DNA of 64,000 nt from Anaeromyxobacter sp. Fw109-5 (GCF_000017505.1 NC_009675.1:4158501-4222500), one strand, 5' to 3'; shown: positions 12,288 to 24,486, counted from the first letter of the stretch. Notes: generated from the sequence alone by a model not told the origin. Numbers and translations: made by a program.

Positions 12288-12857
12288 ATGAACGACGATC
12301 GTGCCGGCGCGCTCATCGACGCGGGGCAGCTGGGGGCGGGGGCCGAGGCGATCGTCCGCGACTACGGCGCGCAGATCCTCGGGTACCTCACCTCGATCCT
12401 GCGCAACGACGCGGACGCGGCGGAGGTGTTCTCCCAGTTCACCGAGGACCTGTGGCGGGGGCTGCCCGGCTTCCGCGGCGAGTGCCCGGTGCGCGTGTGG
12501 GCGTACCGCCTCGCGTGGCACGCCGCGGCGCGCTACCTGCGCGACCCGTACCGGCAGCGCGGCCGCCGGCTCGAGACGACCGAGCTGTCCCGCATCGCGG
12601 AGGAGGTCCGCTCGAGCGTGCTCCTCGGGCGCCGCGAGGCGCGCCAGCGCGGCATCGACCGGCTGCGCGCGCGCCTCTCGCCCGACGAGCAGACGCTGCT
12701 CGTGCTGCGGCTCGACCGCGGGCTGTCCTGGCGCGAGGTCGCCACGGTGCTCGCCGACGACGGCGCCGCGGTCGACGAGGCCGCCCTCCGGAAGAGATTC
12801 GAGCGGCTGAAGGACCGCCTCGCGCAGATGGCGCGCGAGGAGGGACTCCTCGAATAG
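12288..12857 (+). CDS. ECF-family RNA polymerase sigma factor
   Basis: A 189-aa protein with region 2 (~15-85, 'YLTSILRNDADAAEVFSQFTEDLWRGLPGF' and 'RVWAYRLAWHAAARYLRD') and region 4 (~125-180, 'LSPDEQTLLVLRLDRGLSWREVATVL'). ATG 12288 follows GAGGAG and starts immediately before region 2; the frame is open farther upstream but without motif content. It lies 12 bp before a Ser/Thr kinase gene. ECF factors paired with kinases occur in myxobacteria and planctomycetes, where the kinase may replace a classical anti-sigma factor; no anti-sigma gene is visible here. Confidence 0.85.
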   Translation: MNDDRAGALIDAGQLGAGAEAIVRDYGAQILGYLTSILRNDADAAEVFSQFTEDLWRGLPGFRGECPVRVWAYRLAWHAAARYLRDPYRQRGRRLETTELSRIAEEVRSSVLLGRREARQRGIDRLRARLSPDEQTLLVLRLDRGLSWREVATVLADDGAAVDEAALRKRFERLKDRLAQMAREEGLLE

Positions 12858-12869
12858 GAACGGCGGCGC

Positions 12870-16168
<3,299 letters not shown>

Positions 16169-16172
<4 letters not shown>

Positions 16173-16663
16173 TCGTGCGCGCCCGCCTGCTCTCCCTCGC
16201 CCTCGCCGCCGCCCTCGCGGGCGCCGCCGCGCGCGCCGACGCGCCGGCCGGGCCGCGCGTACCGCCCCCGCCGCCGTCGCCGCCGCCACCGGGCGCCACG
16301 CGCGTGGAGGTCCACGTCACGTTCCCGCCCTGGCAATACGTCGGCAAGTTCCTGATCCAGTCCACCTCGGGCGAGCGGCTGGACGCGGGCACGGTGCGGG
16401 ACGACGGCGGGTTCGCGCCGCAGGAGACGAGCGTCGAGCGGGTGCTCGAGGGCGCCCGCGGGACGCTCGTCCTGCGCGTGCAGGGCGGCGCGAGGGTGCC
16501 GCGCTTCCCCGCGCTGTTCGGGCGCTGGACCATCGTGCGCGGCACGGGCGCTTACGTCGGCGCCGCCGGCGGCGGCACGTTCACGAGCTGCTCGTCGGGC
16601 GAGACCGGCAAGGGGAGCCCCTTCGAGCGGCAGACGCTCGTGGGCCACGCCCGGCTCCGGTGA
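16169..16663 (+). CDS. Exported hypothetical protein
   Basis: A 164-aa protein with a signal peptide (~1-24, 'LLSLALAAALAGAAARADA') and a Pro-rich linker (~27-43), then a globular region with no recognised family. The 'GRWTIVRGTGAYVGAAGGG' segment resembles the allene-oxide-cyclase-like or dirigent barrel motif (a weak resemblance only). ATG 16169 follows GAGGAGG-like sequence and overlaps the kinase stop, implying translational coupling. It may be a periplasmic partner of the kinase-WD40 protein; this is inferred from coupling alone. Confidence 0.65.
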
Positions 16664-16797
16664 TCTCCCTGGCCCTCCGGCGGGCCCCCCACGGAGCCCG
16701 TCACGAGAGCGTGTCGCATCGCTCTTGATCCATGGGCGGCGCGAGCGTCGGGGAAGACGAACCGGCGGGCGCGAGGGGCCTCTGGAGGATGTGAGCC

Positions 16798-17136
16798 ATG
16801 ACGACCGGGAATCAGAAGATCCTCTTCGCCGGGCTGCCGCGCCGGCGGCGCCTCGCGGGGCTCGTCACCGTCGGCCTCTGGCTCGGCATCTGCGTGGCGT
16901 TCGTCAGCGACGCGATCCCCACCAGCTCCAGCGAGGACTGGCTCTACGGAGTGGAGGCGCGCCGCGATGCGCACGCACGCGTCCTCGCCCAGCGCGCGGC
17001 AGCGCAGCAGCCCGCCCCTCGGCGCGCGGCGCGGGCGACGCCACCCGCCGAGCGCGAGCGCCGCGCGCTCTCGATCGTCGACGCCAGCGTCGTTCCGCTG
17101 CCGTCGCACGTCCAGGCCGCGGTGTGCAGGCCGTGA
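16798..17136 (+). CDS. Small single-span membrane protein, unknown function
   Basis: A 112-aa protein starting 9 nt after a GGAGG ribosome site. Residues ~20-40 ('GLVTVGLWLGICVAFVSDAI') form one membrane segment; the remainder is Ala/Arg/Pro-rich and probably periplasmic. No family recognised. It converges on the DUF2905 gene with 19 bp between. Confidence 0.55.
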   Translation: MTTGNQKILFAGLPRRRRLAGLVTVGLWLGICVAFVSDAIPTSSSEDWLYGVEARRDAHARVLAQRAAAQQPAPRRAARATPPAERERRALSIVDASVVPLPSHVQAAVCRP

Positions 17137-17155
17137 AGGGGGCTCGCGGCGGCCC

Positions 17156-17395
17156 CTACCCGCGGCGCCCGAGCAGCCAGAAGAGGAGCGACAGGACGAT
17201 CGAGAGGACGATCGACGTGCCGAGCGGGAAGTAGAACCTGAACCCGTCTCGCTCGACCGACAGGTCGCCGGGCAGGCGCCCGATGCGCAGCCCGGGGAAG
17301 CGCTCGGCGACGAGGAGGAGCGCGCCGACCAGCGCGACGAGCGCGCCCGTCACCAGGAGCATGCGGCCGAGGCCGCCGAGTCCACCCGCGGGCAT
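17156..17395 (-). CDS. DUF2905 small membrane protein
   Basis: A 79-aa protein with two membrane helices (~10-30 and ~58-76) joined by 'RLPGDLSVERDGFRFYFPLGTSIVLS'. The LPGD and FRFYFPL(A/G)TSI strings are the DUF2905 signature. Function is unknown. It starts 7 bp after bioF and is probably the last gene of the biotin unit. Confidence 0.85.
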   Translation of the reverse strand: MPAGGLGGLGRMLLVTGALVALVGALLLVAERFPGLRIGRLPGDLSVERDGFRFYFPLGTSIVLSIVLSLLFWLLGRRG

Positions 17396-17402
17396 GCGCG
17401 GA

Positions 17403-18596
17403 TCATAGCACCCGGGGGGCTCCGCCCCCCGGCACGCGCAGCACCTCCTCCAGCGCGCCGAGGAACGCGTCCACCTGCGCCTCGCCGTGCGCCGCGGTGA
17501 GCGTCACGCGAAGCCGGCTCGTGCCGCGCGGCACCGTCGGCGGCCGGATGGCGCGCACGAAGAAGCCGCGCTCGCGGAGGGCGCGCGAGGCGGCGACCGC
17601 GCGCGCCTCGTCGCCCAGGATCACCGGGAAGATCGGCGCGGCCACCCGCGAGACGTCGAAGCCGAGCCGCTCGAGGCCGACCCTCATCCGGGCGGCGAGC
17701 GCGAGCACGCGGGCGCGCCGCTCGGGCTCGGCCTCCACGATCGCGAGCGCGGCGAGCGCCGCGGCCGAGGCGGCCGGCGCGGGCGCGGTGGTGAACACGA
17801 AGGTGCGCGCGCGGGAGACGAGGAGGTCCACCAGGCGGCGCTCTCCGGCCACGAACGCCCCGGCCGCGCCGAGCGCCTTCCCCAGGGTGCCCATGTGCAC
17901 GTCCACGCGGTCCGCCACGCCGAGCGCCTCGGCGAGCCCCCCGCCCCGCGGCCCGAGCACGCCGGTCGCGTGAGCCTCGTCCACGTAGAGCATGGCGCCG
18001 TGCCGATCGCACAGCCCGGCGATCTCGCGGAGCGGGGCCGCGTCGCCGTCCATCGAGAAGATCGCGTCGGTGACCACCAGCTTGCGTCGCGCGGGGGTGC
18101 CCGCGAGGAGGTCCGCGAGCTCCTGCACGTCCGCGTGGCGGTACCGCACGAGCTTCGCGCGAGAGAGCAGGCAGCCGTCCACGATCGAGGCGTGGTTCAG
18201 CACGTCCGAGAAGACGGCGTCGTCGCGCCCGACCAGCGCCGGCGGGACGCCCGCGTTCGCGTGGTAGCCGGACCCGAAGAGCAGCGCCGCCTCCGTCCCG
18301 GCGTGGCCCGCGATGGCGCGCTCCAGCGCCCCGTGGACCGGGAGATCGCCCGCGACGAGCCGAGAGGCGCCGCTCCCCGCTCCCTCGCGCTCCGCCGCCT
18401 CGGCCGCCGCGCTGCGGAGGCGCGGATCGGCGGCCAGCCCGAGGTAGTCGTTGGAGCAGAGGTTCACCAGGCGGCGACCCCCGACCTCCACCACCGGCCC
18501 CTGCGGCGAGGCGAGGGGCTCGAGCGCGCGGCGGAGCCCCTTCGCCTCGAGCGCCTCGAGCTCGCGGTCGATCCAGTCGAGGGGAGCGCGCGCCAT
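17403..18596 (-). CDS. bioF: 8-amino-7-oxononanoate synthase
   Basis: A 397-aa PLP enzyme of the alpha-oxoamine synthase family that condenses pimeloyl-ACP/CoA with alanine in biotin synthesis. 'NDYLGLAADPRL', 'HASIVDGCLLSRA', 'DAIFSMDGD', 'VDEAHATGVLGPRG' and the PLP-lysine motif 'TLGKALG' are all present, and the length is normal. It starts 3 bp after the bioB stop. The 'NDYLGL' block near residue 50 confirms a full N-terminus. bioA, bioD and bioC are not in the window. Confidence 0.95.
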   Translation of the reverse strand: MARAPLDWIDRELEALEAKGLRRALEPLASPQGPVVEVGGRRLVNLCSNDYLGLAADPRLRSAAAEAAEREGAGSGASRLVAGDLPVHGALERAIAGHAGTEAALLFGSGYHANAGVPPALVGRDDAVFSDVLNHASIVDGCLLSRAKLVRYRHADVQELADLLAGTPARRKLVVTDAIFSMDGDAAPLREIAGLCDRHGAMLYVDEAHATGVLGPRGGGLAEALGVADRVDVHMGTLGKALGAAGAFVAGERRLVDLLVSRARTFVFTTAPAPAASAAALAALAIVEAEPERRARVLALAARMRVGLERLGFDVSRVAAPIFPVILGDEARAVAASRALRERGFFVRAIRPPTVPRGTSRLRVTLTAAHGEAQVDAFLGALEEVLRVPGGGAPRVL

Positions 18597-18599
18597 CGG

Positions 18600-19706
18600 C
18601 TAGGCGCAGCCGCCGCGCGGCGGGCCCACCACCGGCAGCCCGCGCTTGCCGCCCGGCTCGGCGGCGCGGCGGTTCCACTCCGCCTCGGCGGGGGCGCTCC
18701 CGTCGAAGGCCCACTCGCGCCCGGTGTCCGGCGCCCTGAGCCGCAGGCCCTGCTCCTCCACCATCCGCACCGTCTCGCCCGGTCCCCGTCCTGCGCTCGT
18801 CAGGTAGTTGCCGACCATGGTGCCGTTCGCGCCGGCGCGGAAGATGAGGTGCTGCCGCCCGCCCAGGTTCACCTCGCGCCCGCCCATCACGAAGATGTGC
18901 GCCGCGGGCATCATGAGCCGGAACACCGCCACGGCGGCGAGGCACTCCTCCGCCGTGATCGCCTGCACGTGCTCCATCGGCGTGCCGGGACGAGGGTTCA
19001 GGAAGTTCATGGGCACGCAGTCGATCCCGAGCTCGCGGATCGTGGCGGCGAGCTCGACCCGCTGCTCCGGGGTCTCGCCCATGCCGAGGATCCCGCCCGA
19101 GCAGAGCTTCAGGCCCTGCCGCTTCGCGGCGCGGATGGTCTCGAGCTGCTCGTCGTACGTGTGCGTGGTGCAGACGTTCTCGAAGAAGCTGCGGGCCGTC
19201 TCGAGGTTGTGGTGGTAGTGCATGAGCCCGGCAGCCTTGAGCCGGACGAGCTCCGGCTCGCGGACGAGGCCGAGCGACGCGCACGGCTCGACGGCCGTCT
19301 CCGCCCGGAGCTTGCGCACCGCCTCCTCGATCGTGGCGAGCTCGCTCTCCTTCGCGACGCGCGTGCCCGAGGTGACGATGGAGAACTCGCGCGCTCCGGC
19401 GCGCTCGGCCACCTTCGCCTGGGCCACCATCTCCTCGGCCGGCACGAGCGGGTACACCGGGGCGTCCGCGCCCGGGAAGTGCGCGGACTGGGAGCAGAAG
19501 CCGCAGTTCTCCGGGCAGCGCCCGCTCTTCGCGTTGGTGATGCCGCACAGCGCGACCTCGTCTCCGTGGACGGCGCGCCGCACGGCGTCGGCGCGGTCGA
19601 GCAGGGCGTCGAGCGCCGGGCCGCCGGTGTGGCGGATGAGCGTCCTCGCCTCCTCGACGGTGATCGGGACGATGTCCGGCGGAAGGGTCCTGGCGGTCTC
19701 ACACAT
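18600..19706 (-). CDS. bioB: Biotin synthase
   Basis: A 368-aa radical-SAM enzyme that inserts sulfur into dethiobiotin. The [4Fe-4S] motif is C64-x3-C68-x2-C71 ('CPENCGFC'), followed by '[12 protein letters not shown]'-like '[12 protein letters not shown]' and '[12 protein letters not shown]'. The N-terminus, C-terminus and length fit BioB. It is the first gene of bioB-bioF-DUF2905, and a BirA-type operator sits 32-64 nt before the start codon, so repression by biotinyl-AMP-bound BirA is likely. Confidence 0.96.
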   Translation of the reverse strand: MCETARTLPPDIVPITVEEARTLIRHTGGPALDALLDRADAVRRAVHGDEVALCGITNAKSGRCPENCGFCSQSAHFPGADAPVYPLVPAEEMVAQAKVAERAGAREFSIVTSGTRVAKESELATIEEAVRKLRAETAVEPCASLGLVREPELVRLKAAGLMHYHHNLETARSFFENVCTTHTYDEQLETIRAAKRQGLKLCSGGILGMGETPEQRVELAATIRELGIDCVPMNFLNPRPGTPMEHVQAITAEECLAAVAVFRLMMPAAHIFVMGGREVNLGGRQHLIFRAGANGTMVGNYLTSAGRGPGETVRMVEEQGLRLRAPDTGREWAFDGSAPAEAEWNRRAAEPGGKRGLPVVGPPRGGCA

Positions 19707-19737
19707 GGGACCCGCACGATAGAAGCGAGGGATCCCG

Positions 19738-19770
19738 TCGTCAACCAGGCGAGCAGGCCCCGGTTTACGA
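19738..19770. promoter_or_regulatory. BirA (biotin repressor) operator upstream of bioB
   Basis: The half-sites TCGTCAACC (19738-19746) and GGTTTACGA (19762-19770) are separated by exactly 15 nt. This matches the BirA operator form TTGTAAACC-N14/15-GGTTTACAA in both arms with few mismatches. It lies immediately upstream of bioB, where a BirA operator would be expected. Confidence 0.8.
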
Positions 19771-19861
19771 CGCGCCGCGCCGCGAGAGCCCTCGCCCGGC
19801 GGTGGCCACGCAGCGTGCGTGCGCGCGGGCCGGATGCGTACTTTTCATCCGGGAGGGAACG

Positions 19862-20014
19862 ATGCTCTGGACAATCACGATCCTGCTCGTGGTGCTGTGG
19901 GCGCTCGGGATGGTCTCCGGCGCGACGCTCGGCTGGTGGGTGCACCTGCTGCTCGTCCTCGCGGTCATCTCGCTCATCTTCGCCGTGATGCGCCGCGGCA
20001 GCGCTGCGGTTTGA
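19862..20014 (+). CDS. lmo0937-family small membrane protein
   Basis: A 50-aa protein made almost entirely of two short membrane segments ('LWTITILLVVLWALGMVSG' and 'HLLLVLAVISLIFAVMRR'). This matches the widespread lmo0937-type family with the 'MLWTI...LWxLG' start. The ATG at 19862 follows GGGAGG with good spacing. It is often stress-related in other bacteria, but its function is not established. A strong hairpin follows the stop. Confidence 0.8.
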   Translation: MLWTITILLVVLWALGMVSGATLGWWVHLLLVLAVISLIFAVMRRGSAAV

Positions 20015-20019
20015 CGAGG

Positions 20020-20053
20020 GCGGCGGCGTCCGGTCGGCTCCGGGCGCCGCCGC
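20020..20053 (+). terminator. Hairpin after lmo0937-like gene
   Basis: GCGGCGGCG (20020-20028) pairs perfectly with CGCCGCCGC (20045-20053) over 9 bp, and GTTTCAC follows. It lies between convergent genes. Confidence 0.6.
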
Positions 20054-20105
20054 GTTTCACCTGGCCCGGCTTCGCGGCTCTTTCGCGCCGCCGGGGCACG
20101 CACGC

Positions 20106-20360
20106 TCACGCGCGCGGCGCGGCCCGCACCGCTGGGGCCTCGGCCCCGGCGCCCTTCCCGTCGGGCAGGCCGGCCTTCCTCAGGATCATCTCCGCCGGGC
20201 AGAACCCGGTGAAGGCGCTCTGCAGCAGGTTCACGCCGACGAAGGCGGTGAGCCAGAGGAAGCGCGACGACACGAACAGCGGGCTCGCCGCGACGCCGAG
20301 CGCGAGCGAGGTGAGCACGACGGTTCCGGCGACCACGCGAACGCCGTTGTCCACGGTCAT
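20106..20360 (-). CDS. DUF2892 (YgaP-like) membrane protein
   Basis: An 84-aa protein with two membrane helices (~8-28, 34-52), the 'N.GVRVxAG' start and the 'GFCPAEMILRKAGL' motif of DUF2892, the membrane part of YgaP-type proteins without the rhodanese domain. Function is unknown, with suspected links to sulfur handling. The C-terminal ~20 residues are Ala/Pro-rich. Confidence 0.85.
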   Translation of the reverse strand: MTVDNGVRVVAGTVVLTSLALGVAASPLFVSSRFLWLTAFVGVNLLQSAFTGFCPAEMILRKAGLPDGKGAGAEAPAVRAAPRA

Positions 20361-20487
20361 ATGAGCGAGCTCCTCGGGCGACGCGCCCGTCGTGCGTTTT
20401 GAGGCGCCCGGCGCCGAAACGGTTCGCCGAGCCCCACGGGGTCCGCCGCCGCGCCGGATGGGTCAGACCGGCGTGCTACGGGAGCGC

Positions 20488-21873
20488 ATGGCCCGCCCCG
20501 CTCCCAAGACGAAGACCGTCTATGCTTGCGCCGAGTGCGGGCAGACGAGCCCCAAGTGGCTCGGCCAGTGCCCGGCCTGCCGGCAGTGGAACACCATGCA
20601 GGAGGAGGTCGCCGCCCCGGAGCCCAGGGGCGCGGCGCCTCGTGGCTGGGGGCTCGCCACCACCGCGAAGCCCATCCCGTTGCACGAGGTCGAGGCCCGC
20701 GAGGAGGAGCGGCAGCGGACGGGCATCGGGGAGCTCGATCGTGTCCTCGGCGGTGGGGTGGTGCCGGGCGCGCTCGTGCTGCTCGGCGGAGATCCGGGCA
20801 TCGGCAAGTCCACGCTGCTGCTCGCCGCGCTCGACCGGCTCGCGCGCGCCACGCCCGACAAGCCCGTCCTGTACGTCTCGGGCGAGGAGTCCGCGCGGCA
20901 GGTGAAGCTCCGCGCCGACCGGCTCGGCGTCGGGGCCGAGAACCTCCGGGTGCTCTCCGAGACCGACGCCCAGAAGGTGCTGCAGGCGGCCGAGGCGCTC
21001 GCGCCGGCGGCGGTCGCGGTGGACTCGATCCAGACGCAGTACCTGCCCGAGCTGCAGAGCGCGCCGGGCACCGTGACGCAGATCCGCGAGGTCGCCGCCC
21101 GGCTCATGGCCTACGCGAAGACGAGCGAGACGCCGGTCTTCCTCGTGGGCCACGTGACGAAGGACGGCGCGATCGCCGGGCCGCGCGTGCTCGAGCACAT
21201 GGTGGACACCGTCCTCTACTTCGAGGGCGGCGGCGCGCACCCGTACCGCATCCTGCGGGCGCACAAGAACCGCTTCGGCTCGGCGAGCGAGATCGGCGTC
21301 TTCGAGATGAAGGCGGGCGGCCTCGCCGAGGTCACCAACCCCTCTGCGCTGTTCCTGGCCGAGCGGCCCGAGGGGGCGCCCGGCAGCGCCGTGACCGCGG
21401 TGCTGAACGGGACCCGCACGCTGCTCGTGGAGATCCAGGCGCTCGTGGCGCCGACCGGCTTCGGCACCCCGCGCCGCACCGCGCTCGGCATCGACTCGAA
21501 CCGCGTGGCCCTGCTCGCCGCCGTGCTCGAGAAGAAGGTGGGGATGGAGATCCTCGGGTGCGATCTGTTCGTGAACGTCGCCGGGGGCCTCTCCGTGGAC
21601 GACCCCGCGGCCGATCTCGCCGCCGTCGCCGCGCTCGCGTCGAGCTTCCGCGACAGGCCCCTGCCGCCGCGCACGCTCGTCCTCGGCGAGGTGGGGCTCG
21701 CCGGCGAGGTGCGCGCGGTCTCGCAGCCCGAGATCCGGCTCGCCGAGGCGGCGCGGCTCGGGTTCGAGCGCGCCATCGTCCCGTCCGCGAACGCGCGGCA
21801 CGCCGAGCTCCCCGCCGGGATCGAGCTGGTCGGCGTCGAGACGGTGGCGGACGCGCTCGATCGCCTGGCCTGA
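20488..21873 (+). CDS. radA: DNA repair protein RadA (Sms)
   Basis: A 461-aa RecA-like helicase that drives branch migration in recombination repair. It has an N-terminal C4 zinc finger (CAECG...CPACRQWNT, ~11-30), Walker A 'GGDPGIGKSTLL', the RadA-specific 'KNRFG' motif, and a C-terminal Lon-like domain ('LGEVGLAGEVRAVSQPEIRLAEAARLGFERAIVP'). The ATG at 20488 begins just before the zinc finger and follows GGGAG. It is followed by the repeat array that separates it from convergent glpK. Confidence 0.96.
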   Translation: MARPAPKTKTVYACAECGQTSPKWLGQCPACRQWNTMQEEVAAPEPRGAAPRGWGLATTAKPIPLHEVEAREEERQRTGIGELDRVLGGGVVPGALVLLGGDPGIGKSTLLLAALDRLARATPDKPVLYVSGEESARQVKLRADRLGVGAENLRVLSETDAQKVLQAAEALAPAAVAVDSIQTQYLPELQSAPGTVTQIREVAARLMAYAKTSETPVFLVGHVTKDGAIAGPRVLEHMVDTVLYFEGGGAHPYRILRAHKNRFGSASEIGVFEMKAGGLAEVTNPSALFLAERPEGAPGSAVTAVLNGTRTLLVEIQALVAPTGFGTPRRTALGIDSNRVALLAAVLEKKVGMEILGCDLFVNVAGGLSVDDPAADLAAVAALASSFRDRPLPPRTLVLGEVGLAGEVRAVSQPEIRLAEAARLGFERAIVPSANARHAELPAGIELVGVETVADALDRLA

Positions 21874-21885
21874 GCGCGCCCTCGT

Positions 21886-22098
21886 CTCGCCCTTCGACAG
21901 GCTCAGGGCGAGCGGTCCCTCCGAACGCGCTGCTCGTCCGCTCCTCGCGAGCCTTCCGTCCGCTCCTCGCGACCGTCCGCTCGTGGTGAGCCTGTCGTCC
22001 GCTCGTGGTGAGCCCGTCGCCCGCTCGTGGTGAGCCTGTCGCCCGCTCGTGGTGAAGCCTGTCGCCCGCTCGTGGTGAGCCTGTCGAACCACGAGCGG
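21886..22098. repeat. Array of palindromic repeat units between radA and glpK
   Basis: The array starts with one palindrome (21886-21915, arms CTCGCCCT/AGGGCGAG). Four tandem 22/23-bp left-half units follow (21977-21998, 21999-22020, 22021-22042, 22043-22065), each CCGCTCGTGGTGA(A)GC.. ..GTCG. The array ends with one complete 33-bp palindrome (22066-22098; arms CCGCTCGTGGT/ACCACGAGCGG, 11-nt loop). The arm sequences differ from the dnaE copy but stay self-complementary. The array occupies nearly all of the convergent spacer and may also terminate transcription. Confidence 0.85.
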
Positions 22099-22126
22099 AA
22101 CGGCTCCCCCATCGAGCTCGCGTGCT

Positions 22127-23605
22127 CTAGGCGCTCTGCACCGCCCGGCGCCACTTCGCCAGGTGCGCCTCGCGCTCGACGGCCTTCATCTTCGGCTCGA
22201 AGCGCTTGCCCACCTTCCAGGCCCGGCGGATCTCCTCGCGATCCTTCCAGAAGCCGATGGCGAGGCCGGCGAGGAAGGCGGCGCCCAGCGCGGTGGTGTC
22301 GATCATGCGCGGCCGCTCGACCGGGACGTCGAGCAGGTCCGCCTGGAACTGCATGAGCAGGTCGTTCTGCGAGGCGCCGCCGTCCACCTTGAACACGGGG
22401 TAAGCCTTGCCCGCCTCGGCCCTCATCGCCTCCGCGAGGTCGTAGATGAGGAACGCGATGCCCTCGAGGGTGGCGCGGGCGAGGTGCGCGGCGGAGACGC
22501 CGCGGTCGATGCCGCGGATCACCCCGCGCGCCTCGGGCCGCCAGTGCGGGGCGCCCAGCCCGGCGAGCGCGGGGACGAACACGAGGTCGCCCGTGTCCTT
22601 CACCTGCTTCGCGAGGGCCTCCACCTCCGGCGTCTTCTTGAACAGCCGGAGCCCGTCGCGCAGCCACTGCACCGCCGCCCCGGCGATGAACGAGGAGCCC
22701 TCGAGCGCGTAGGTCACCTCGCCTCCGACGTCCCAGGCGACGGTGGTGAGCAGGCCGCGCGAGGACTGCACCGGCTCGCCCCCCACGTTCTGGAGCAGGA
22801 ACGCCCCGGTGCCGTAGGTGCACTTCGCCTCGCCGGGCGTGAAGCACGCCTGGCCGAACAGCGCCGCCTGCTGGTCGCCCGCCATCCCCGCGATGGGGAT
22901 CCCGTCCGGCAGGTCCTTCACGTTCCGGGTGGTGCCATAGACGTGCGAGGAGGGGACGATCTCGGGCAGCACGCTGCGCGGCACGCCGAAGAGGTCGAGC
23001 AGCTCGCGGTCCCACGCCCGCGCGCGGATGTCCATGAGGAGCGTGCGGCTCGCGTTGGAGACGTCGGTCACGTGCGTCCCGCCGTTCGTGAGCCTCCAGA
23101 CGAGGTAGCTGTCGATGGTGCCGAACGCGGCGGCGCCGGACTCGGCCCGCTCGCGCAGGCCGCGGACGTTGTCGAGCAGCCAGCGCATCTTGGTGGCGGA
23201 GAAGTAGGGGTCGATGACGAGCCCGGTCTTCTCCCGCACGCGCTGCTCGTGCCCCTCCGCCTTGAGCGACGCGCACGCGTCGGTGGTGCGGCGGTCCTGC
23301 CAGACGATGGCGTGGTGGAGCGCGCGCCCCGAGAGCCGGTCCCACGCCGCGGTGGTCTCGCGCTGGTTCGTGATCCCGATGGCCGCGATCTCGCGCCCGC
23401 GCAGGCCCGCCTCGCGCAGCGCGCGCTGCACCGTCGCGACCGTCGAGCCCCAGAGGTCGTCGAGATCGTGCTCCACCCACCCGGGCTTCGGGAAGATCTG
23501 CCGGAACTCCTGGTTCACGCGGGCGCGGGGCGCGAGCCGCTTGTCGAGGATGAGGACGGTGGTGCCCGTCGTCCCCTGGTCGATCGCCATGACGTAGGAA
23601 GCCAT
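22127..23605 (-). CDS. glpK: Glycerol kinase
   Basis: A 492-aa FGGY-family kinase that phosphorylates glycerol to sn-glycerol 3-phosphate. 'AIDQGTTGTTVLILD' (phosphate 1), 'NQRETTAAWDRLSGRALHHAIVWQDRRT', 'GDQQAALFGQACFTPGEAKCTYGTG' and 'DGGASQNDLLMQFQADLL' are all typical, and the length is standard. The start at 23605 gives the conserved 'YVMAIDQGTTG' at residue 4. It begins 2 bp after the hydrolase gene, so the two are in one transcript. No glpF or glpD is nearby. Confidence 0.96.
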   Translation of the reverse strand: MASYVMAIDQGTTGTTVLILDKRLAPRARVNQEFRQIFPKPGWVEHDLDDLWGSTVATVQRALREAGLRGREIAAIGITNQRETTAAWDRLSGRALHHAIVWQDRRTTDACASLKAEGHEQRVREKTGLVIDPYFSATKMRWLLDNVRGLRERAESGAAAFGTIDSYLVWRLTNGGTHVTDVSNASRTLLMDIRARAWDRELLDLFGVPRSVLPEIVPSSHVYGTTRNVKDLPDGIPIAGMAGDQQAALFGQACFTPGEAKCTYGTGAFLLQNVGGEPVQSSRGLLTTVAWDVGGEVTYALEGSSFIAGAAVQWLRDGLRLFKKTPEVEALAKQVKDTGDLVFVPALAGLGAPHWRPEARGVIRGIDRGVSAAHLARATLEGIAFLIYDLAEAMRAEAGKAYPVFKVDGGASQNDLLMQFQADLLDVPVERPRMIDTTALGAAFLAGLAIGFWKDREEIRRAWKVGKRFEPKMKAVEREAHLAKWRRAVQSA

Positions 23606-23607
23606 GC

Positions 23608-24486
23608 TCACCTCGCGCGCGGACGCCGCCCCTGCCCGCGCCCGCTCGTGCCGCCGGTGCGATCCTTGCGCGCCCTCCCCTTCGGCCGCGGCTTCCCCGC
23701 CGCGCGCGCGCCCGGCACCGGAAGACCTTCGAGGAAGCGCGCCGCCTCGTCCGCGCAGAGGTCGCGCTCCACGTCGATGCCCACGAGGTGAAAGCTGTCC
23801 GGCAGGACGACGAGGTGGGCGGGGCCGCTCCCGATGCGGCGCGCGAGCCGCCGCGCGCCCGCGACGGTCACGGTGTGATCGTGCGCGCCCGCCACGACCA
23901 GAGCCGGCGCGGCGATCCCGGGGAGCTGCCGGTCCACGTGATCGGCGAGGGCGCGCAGCTGCGCCACCGCCGCGAGCGGCACGCCCTCGAGCGTGGCGAC
24001 GCGGTTGCGCTCGCGCTGCTCGGGGTCGCTGACGTCCGAGCCCGCCGTCTTCGGGACCACCAGGCGCGAGAGCGGGGCGTGTCGCCCGAGCAGCGCGGCC
24101 AGCCTCCCGTGGAGCTGGAGCTCGAGCGCGGGGGCGAGCAGGACGAGGCCGTCCACGCGCTCGGGGTGATCGTGGGCCAGCGCGCAGGCGACGAGCGCGC
24201 CCATGGAGCAGCCGACCACGAACGTTCGCCGCGCCCCCTCGAGCCGCGCGAGATCCCGGCGCGCCTTCGCGACCCACTCAGGCCAGGGCACGCCGAGCAG
24301 GTCCCGCGCCTCGCCGCCGTGGCCCGCCATCACCGGCGCGAGGCAGCGCATCCCCTGCTCGGCGAGGCGGCGCGCGACGACGTGCATCTCGAACGTGGAG
24401 CCGGTCAGGCCGTGCAGCAGCAGCACGGCGTCCGGGCCGCCGCGCAGCTCGAACTCCCTCCCGTGCTCGATGCCGGTGCGTGCCAA
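23608..24486 (-). CDS. Alpha/beta-fold hydrolase (carboxylesterase/lipase-like)
   Basis: A 292-aa protein with 'VLLLHGLTGSTFEM' (oxyanion loop), nucleophile elbow GCSMG (S94), a likely Asp in 'GAHDHTV' and His in 'DSFHLVGID'. This resembles the monoacylglycerol lipase/carboxylesterase group. Its coupling to glpK suggests that it may release glycerol from acylglycerols for phosphorylation; that is inferred from the neighbour. The start used is TTG 24486, which has only a weak upstream ribosome site, so the first residues are uncertain. The C-terminal ~30 residues are Arg/Lys/Gly-rich. Confidence 0.82.
   Translation of the reverse strand: MARTGIEHGREFELRGGPDAVLLLHGLTGSTFEMHVVARRLAEQGMRCLAPVMAGHGGEARDLLGVPWPEWVAKARRDLARLEGARRTFVVGCSMGALVACALAHDHPERVDGLVLLAPALELQLHGRLAALLGRHAPLSRLVVPKTAGSDVSDPEQRERNRVATLEGVPLAAVAQLRALADHVDRQLPGIAAPALVVAGAHDHTVTVAGARRLARRIGSGPAHLVVLPDSFHLVGIDVERDLCADEAARFLEGLPVPGARAAGKPRPKGRARKDRTGGTSGRGQGRRPRAR

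Noticed and set aside
21977-22098. CRISPR-like array
   Set aside because: The repeats are directly abutting 22/23-bp half-palindromes with no unique spacers, and there are no cas genes.
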